Assembly: GCA_000934385.1 (NCBI GenBank)
Contig: KN880462.1
Coordinates: 1 to 64,000 of the forward strand
Direction: 5' to 3'
Origin: Cylindrobasidium torrendii FP15055 ss-10
Lineage: Eukaryota > Basidiomycota > Agaricomycetes > Agaricales > Physalacriaceae
DNA: 64,000 bases
Shown: piece by piece, positions 59,390 through 64,000 of the stretch
Numbering within the stretch: position 1 is the stretch's first letter
Layout of the letters: each line of letters begins with the position of its first letter
Notes under the pieces: model-generated
Told to the model about the DNA's origin: nothing
The model's input: only the letters and a program-made list of their open reading frames with translations
The model's database searches: none
Made by a program: the position numbers and the translations under genes

Positions 59390-60692
59390 TCAGACGATGA
59401 GCACCGTCCCGAAGACCCGATCCCAGAACTTGCTCGTCACACCGAACGCGAGCTCGTAGTTTTTGTAGTGGTGGCCGAGGTGGTACCTCTTCAGTTCGCG
59501 CATCCAAGGACCGAGGTTGGTGTGATGAAGACTGCGCAACGTTAGTCACGCTTCGGGCTGAAGAAAGAAATAATACGCACTGGTAGTGTACACAATCATA
59601 GAAAATGTAGAATGTGAATGCACCGGATATAATACCGTTGGCGACAGGCGTAGGGAACAACTTGTACGCCAGCTGCGTGAAGGGGTATTGCAACGCAGTG
59701 AACAGCGTCGGCGGCATGACGAGTCGCAGCCGATCCATGGGGATATAATGATGCACACCATGGAGCAAGAAGTGGATGGTGAGGGCCGTGCCGTTGTCAG
59801 GCAGGTAGTCGTCAAGGTGGAAGAGGAATCGGTGCATAACGTATTCCAGGATAGTCCAAATGACATTGCCCGTCAGGAAGCAAAGGATGGTCTTGACAAT
59901 GGCTTCCGGGGTGATGCTGAGGATAGCATGGAGGGGCAAGACCGGGTTCTGCCAGAAGTTCGGGATGGGCGCAGTGAACTGGAAGAGGGCGCGCAGGAAT
60001 ATGTACGCGGCAATGGGCGCCCAGAAGATGGGCACCACATACCAGGTTGTCCGCGTCAGCATCTGAGAGGGATTAGAGTGGTTTTGGGGCGGAGCACGTA
60101 TGGGCGCACCTCCATCCAGTCAGGCCCAAAAAGCCTTGGCGACTCGGGGACATGGCGGGGCTGATGAATTTGCTTCAAATAGAAGGCCTTGCTATCGGAG
60201 AATGAGAACTGCACTATTCTGAGGAGATGAAAGCTCTTACCTGAAGTTGCCGCGCCAGACCTGCATAAGAAGCGGCTTGCGGAGATCCAAAAACTGGTTC
60301 TTCTGGAAGTCAAGCTCTTCGTTGGTATCGTCCGGGTGATAGTCGTCGGATGCAACCCAGTCTCAAGCACTCGTTGAGCTTCTCGCTGTAGTAGTTGCCA
60401 GCTACAACATACCTTCGCTGCAGGTGTGCTCCTCGCCGCCAATCCTGGCAATCAGAAATTCGCTCATCATTTCGTAGGCGGACTCGGAGTGTTCGTGTTC
60501 CTCTGGGTCGGCCATGACGGTGTCAACATTCTTGCCGGCGTATTTGAGCATGATGTCGTCGCCGCCAGGGTGGTCGGCCAGGAAGTTTGTCACGTCGTAT
60601 ACCCGGTCCTGGAACGACAGCCAGCAGCTCATAACCGTGTCGTGTTTGGCGACCTCATCGTGGGTGACAATTTTCACGTTACGCTTGGACAT
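59390..60692 (-). CDS. SCS7: Sphingolipid fatty acid 2-hydroxylase (Scs7/FAH type)
   Basis: This endoplasmic-reticulum enzyme hydroxylates the very-long-chain acyl group of ceramides at C2. The N-terminus is a fused cytochrome b5 domain (MSKRNVKIVTHDEVAKHD, heme motif HPGG at 41-44, AGKNVDTVM). After a linker (about 110-190) comes the membrane-bound di-iron part with the His boxes HRFLFH, HFLLHGVHH, LHHTN and LGHHYKNYELAFGVTSKFWD, which closes the protein. The exons join to about 370 residues, as in yeast Scs7. The two-domain layout makes the assignment firm. The gene is transcribed toward K4. Confidence 0.92.
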
Positions 60693-61030
60693 CGTGAGCA
60701 GCGACGGCGACTACGACCTGTGAATGACGGTAGGAGGCCGACCGTTCCAACTGTTCGATCTCTTCTGTAATTACTAAAATTCGCACGTGGCGCAAAGTTC
60801 TCGGCTTTGTTCGACTGGGCTTGGGCAATACCTAGCTTCCTCTAGAGCCCGGGAAAAAGCGTAGTGTACCCCGGTAAATGGCCCCATGTCGTCGCCGGCA
60901 GCGGCGAGGGCTCATGGAGCTGGGGAGCAGCGACTGCAATAGGCTCGGCGAACGGCCAGCTCGTGTCAGCATACCAATCATATACCCGCCATCCGAACAC
61001 TCACGGCATTCCTTCACATCTCGACTATAG
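60693..61030 (-). promoter_or_regulatory. Upstream region of the hydroxylase gene
   Basis: 338 bases between the hydroxylase start and the MITE-like element. I see no clear TATA box, and the inserted element begins only about 340 bases from the start codon. Confidence 0.3.
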
Positions 61031-61344
61031 CTAAGATAGGCGTCAAGCGCTTCATACCACATCACGTGTAGTGTGACATGTGTTACAAGCCTACCAAAGA
61101 GGCGCCAATTAGGCGCCGCTGAGCATTTTCCGATTAGTAGAGAAATCGTTCAAAAATCTGCATGTCTCGAAATTTGAAAATGCGAGCCCGAGGGAAAATC
61201 CAAGAGGTGCATTTTGATTTTCCCTCGGGCTCCGAATTTCGATATCTGAAGTCTACCGATTTTCGAACGATATCTGCGATTTTTGTGTTTTTCGTCACGC
61301 TACAGTCACCTGATGTGGTATGAAGCGCTTGACGCCTATCTTAG
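61031..61344. mobile_element. MITE-like element, 314 bp, nested palindrome
   Basis: The ends are perfect 34-base inverted repeats (61031-61064 and 61311-61344), beginning CTAAGATAGGCGTCAAGCGC. Imperfect complementarity continues inward (GTGTAGTGTGAC against GTCACGCTAC). Near the centre lies a second perfect 17-base inverted pair (61184-61200 with 61216-61232), and further complementary words lie between. There is no coding capacity. Short, non-coding, with long terminal inverted repeats: these are the marks of a miniature inverted-repeat transposable element. I cannot find a clear target-site duplication. Confidence 0.75.
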
Positions 61345-61938
61345 TCATGTTGGCTGTGAATTAGCCACCATCAAGTTTGATTGATGTATTGCAGCGTGCG
61401 CATTGTTTTCTACTGACAAACCTCGATCTTCTTGCCTTTTACATATGCGCATGAATCACTCCTCTGTACTACAGCCGGGTTTGTTTATCATCATCCCACC
61501 GATACGACACCAAATAGCAGATAAACACGGGCCTCGAGGACTGCATACGGGCTTGTCAGAAAATGCGCCGAAACTGCAAGGTGCTGAATCGTTGGTACTG
61601 GACTTTTGGGACATCCGAATTAGGCGCTTTCAATATATGTCCCCGTCGACGTTGCTCTCCCGCGGCATGGGTACACGTCCAGCAAATTTCTGGTTCGCCC
61701 GCGGACTTGATTGCTAAAGGTAGCTCCTTCTACTTCGTGAGACCAATAACCCCTTGCGCACGCCTCAAAATGGTTAATCCAACGTCATCTGACCGTGAGA
61801 ACGTCCTAGGCTAGCCCCTGCCAGAGGACGGTCTTAAGCAGCGTCCTCAGATCGAATGCTCCTTCCCCGCCTTTCCTTCTACCTACCACTACCACAAGCT
61901 ACCTACCCCTTACCACCCCCCATCCCATACCTATCATC
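61345..61938. other. Spacer before the small two-exon gene
   Basis: No gene is supported. The last 80 bases are rich in CTACC/CCATC words, like the leader of a fungal mRNA. Confidence 0.4.
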
Positions 61939-62278
61939 ATGGTCTGCCTTCACGGAGCCTCTTGCGTGCAGTGCCGCAGCCTTATTAGCTTGCCGCTGCC
62001 CGCTGGTACCATCATCGTTTCGCGCGAGGCCACTGACGCCGACATGCCTAACCCCATGCTTGGTCCGAGGTACTTCGTCGCCCCCATTGAACCAGTCTCC
62101 GTCTCTGTGCCAGCACCCAGCAGCATGTAAGCCAACATGCCACCTCGAATTACCATTCCTAACACCCCCTCGCAGGCGCCGTGCGTTCAAGAAGGTCCTT
62201 CGCGTTGTCTCCCGTACAGAGCCCGCTCAGGCGCGCTCCCTTTCGAGGGACAGCCGTGTACTCAGCATGTCGGACTAA
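61939..62278 (+). CDS. Small orphan protein, about 96 residues
   Basis: Two exons (61939-62126 and 62176-62278) join in phase across a 49-base intron with a GTAAGC donor and CGCAG acceptor. The start context is CATCATGG. The protein begins MVCLHGASCVQCRSL (three Cys), continues with hydrophobic and Pro-rich sequence, and ends in a basic/Ser-rich tail (RRAFKKVLRVVSR ... VLSMSD). I do not know the family. Clean splicing from one open frame to another supports a real gene. The hairpin array starts 190 bases after its stop codon, so the array might be part of the same transcript. Confidence 0.5.
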
Positions 62279-62469
62279 AGCAAGATATGCCAACATCGAG
62301 GTATATCGACCTCCCATGTACGTCTCTATCCTGGTTTTCCTTGGTTGTGCTCAACAGCGCCCCTATAGACCACGTCTGGATATCGCTGGTCGATTCTCCT
62401 GCTGGTGCCCTGGTACTATTAAGGCCAAGTCGTCTCTCCTCCTTTGCTTCTGGGCCGACTTGGTCGCAT

Positions 62470-63610
62470 GGATGATGAGGCTGACGAGCCTCATCATCCG
62501 TGAGCTTTGTCGGCGCTGGCCCCCTTTTCTTCAAGACTGTCGAGCATCCGTTTGACTCCTCTTTTCCGTAGGGAACATGCCTTCCTCTGTCCAACTCGGT
62601 CGTCGCGTTTGCTCCTTTAGTATCGCTGAGTATCCTTCTCCCTCTCCCTCTGTGTGACCAGTCCGTTCTCGTCTCCGAAGGAGAAGGTTGACGAACCGTC
62701 GCCTCCGTGATCCGAGCACTTTCTGGTCACTTTTCCTCGCCTCCAGATTCATAGTCACGCCTTTGACTTCCTTCGCCCCTAGGTAACTCATTACGAAGTA
62801 CTGTCGCTATTGTATGTCCAATATTTTCTCTGGCCATCTCGTCCTTGAGCCTGGGGAGAAGGAGGTTGACGAACCTCCCTCTCTACAGGTTCGGGTACGC
62901 GCCGGCCAGTCAGTCCCTTCGACACTAGTTCTAACTCTTCTTTTACATACCAAATACTTCACTGCATTAGTGACTCGGACGGGTCAATACAACCCTTCTC
63001 CACGCTCTCCCCGTTCAAGCTTCGGGAGAGCGCCCGATGCAAATGATGAGTTACTCTCTACTTTGTGTTCCACGGATGGTTGATGTTAAGCTCGAGGAGG
63101 AGAGCTGACGAGCTATCACCTCTTCAAGCTTGGCCTCGATTATTCGTTGCAACTTGTCTCTTCCATCGCACGGTTCTAAACATTCCTCTTGTAGATTGCA
63201 CAGCACCGTACACTCGTAATTTCTCTCGACGCTTGTTCTGTTCACGCAAAATATGAGTCTTCCTCTCCCCTCTGCTTCGTGGCTAGTCTGGTCCAATCTT
63301 TTGGAGAGAACGGTTGACGAACCTAGTCTCCCTGAGTTTGGCCTAGAGTACTAGCCGATGTACGCCTCTCGGTGCTGATGCTGACGCTCTCTTCTAGGTG
63401 GACATTTCCCAAGGGCTCGTAGAAAAAGATACGTCTCAGGTTTTTTGTTCAGTATCGGACACCAATTCTGACCACCTTTGTCTTTTTGCACACCCTCTGT
63501 GCCTACGCCTTTAACAATGTTGACCGCTGTGAACTTGAGACTGAGCCCCTACTATCACCGCTCCATTCCAGACCCTCAGACGCAAATGCTGACGAGCATG
63601 CGCCTCTGAG
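62470..63610. ncRNA. Array of six to seven hairpins with an invariant TGACGA apex (candidate structured RNA)
   Basis: Six hairpins share the apex [CT]TGACGA with differing but complementary arms. They centre at 62484, 62691, 62869, 63108, 63317 and 63592. Apical stems read GGCT/AGCC, GGTT/AACC (three times), AGCT/AGCT and ATGCT/AGCAT. Most have an internal loop and a lower stem (GGAGA/TCTCC, GAGG/CCTC, CTCAGA/TCTGAG). The first has 13 perfect pairs (62470-62482 with 62487-62499) plus an outer GCCGAC/GTCGGC. A weaker seventh lies at 63381. Spacing is about 180-270 bases. The strand is unknown. CTGAC is also the intron branch-site word of this genome, so some units could be intron parts. Confidence 0.5.
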
Positions 63611-63905
63611 AGTTTGAAAGGGATGGAATGCTTACCGTACCGCCGCCCCACATCCCACTCCCATCGTCTTCTTAGTCACGTGTGCGCGATATACCCTAAT
63701 AGCGCTAAACCTTGGAATGTTATCCTTATGGACTGTGATTTTGTTGTATTTTATGTCCTTCCTTTCGCGTCAATACATAACGGGTTCTGGGTGGTTTGTT
63801 TTCGGACTATACAGATGCAAAGGTCTACGCACTCGTTGCTACAATTTGGTCTTGGGCTGGGCTCTTGGCGATCGCAGCCTCATCCAGTCACTGCCTCTTG
63901 CCACC

Positions 63906-64000
63906 ATGAGCGAATACGTGCCGCCTCCAGCAGCCGCCTCCGGAAACAGCCTCTACGATTGCATGGCTCCTGGATTACCTGAAGGACGCCAACGCGCGCG
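63906..64000 (+). CDS. 5' end of a protein gene, cut by the window edge
   Basis: An ATG in perfect context (CCACCATGAG) opens a frame that stays open to the end of the window. It encodes MSEYVPPPAAASGNS and then LYDCMAPGLPEGRQ. About 31 codons are visible, too few to name a family. Confidence 0.5.
   Translation, partial: MSEYVPPPAAASGNSLYDCMAPGLPEGRQRA

Noticed and set aside
1..64000. CRISPR array, bacterial operon, phage or rRNA genes
   Set aside because: No regularly spaced identical repeats with spacers, no ribosome-binding-site-led gene strings and no rRNA-like blocks; the window is eukaryotic nuclear DNA.

Overview
The window is nuclear DNA of a filamentous basidiomycete, most likely an agaricomycete. 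Protein genes are split by many introns of about 45-60 bp with GT/AG (once probably GC/AG) ends. It also carries families that I know mainly from Basidiomycota: DUF6534 seven-helix proteins, a DUF6593-type protein, small alanine/cysteine-rich secreted proteins and P450s of the O-methylsterigmatocystin-oxidoreductase-like type. There is no sign of bacterial, viral or organellar sequence. All gene models are my own splicing from the bases, so junctions can be off by a few nucleotides.

Left part (1-17.6 kb): the 3' part of an unidentified gene, a small cysteine-rich protein gene, a decayed gene (A), NAA15 (auxiliary subunit of the NatA N-terminal acetyltransferase), a 13-exon orphan gene (B) on the minus strand that is the intact paralogue of A, and PDS5 (cohesin regulator). 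The spaces between them hold broken copies of their own neighbours. A piece of PDS5 lies upstream of NAA15, a piece of NAA15 lies upstream of PDS5, and a piece of the cysteine-rich gene lies between B and PDS5. This reads as an old duplication of a divergent PDS5/NAA15 block followed by reciprocal loss.

Middle part (18-31.8 kb): a small secreted protein, a DUF6593-type gene, a DUF6534 membrane-protein gene with an apparent frameshift near its end, two tandem P450 genes, a RING-plus-RRM-like gene and a disordered basic protein gene.

Right part (32-64 kb): four dispersed minus-strand paralogues, here called K1-K4, of a family I do not recognise. They share a basic KR..S.D motif, low-complexity linkers, a C-terminal module with an EQGQF..VFHA signature and a C2HC zinc-finger-like end, and two phase-2 introns at matching places. 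Between them lie an MDR-type polyol/alcohol dehydrogenase, an orphan gene, a PAQR/HlyIII membrane receptor and a fucosyltransferase-like type II membrane protein. To the right come a sphingolipid fatty acid 2-hydroxylase (Scs7/FAH type), a 314-bp MITE-like palindromic element, a two-exon small gene, an array of six or seven hairpins that all present the same TGACGA apex, and the 5' end of one more gene.

Housekeeping genes (NAA15, PDS5, fatty acid hydroxylase) are interspersed with lineage-specific genes. Nothing looks like an operon or one complete biosynthetic cluster. The strongest candidates for undescribed biology are the K1-K4 family and the hairpin array.
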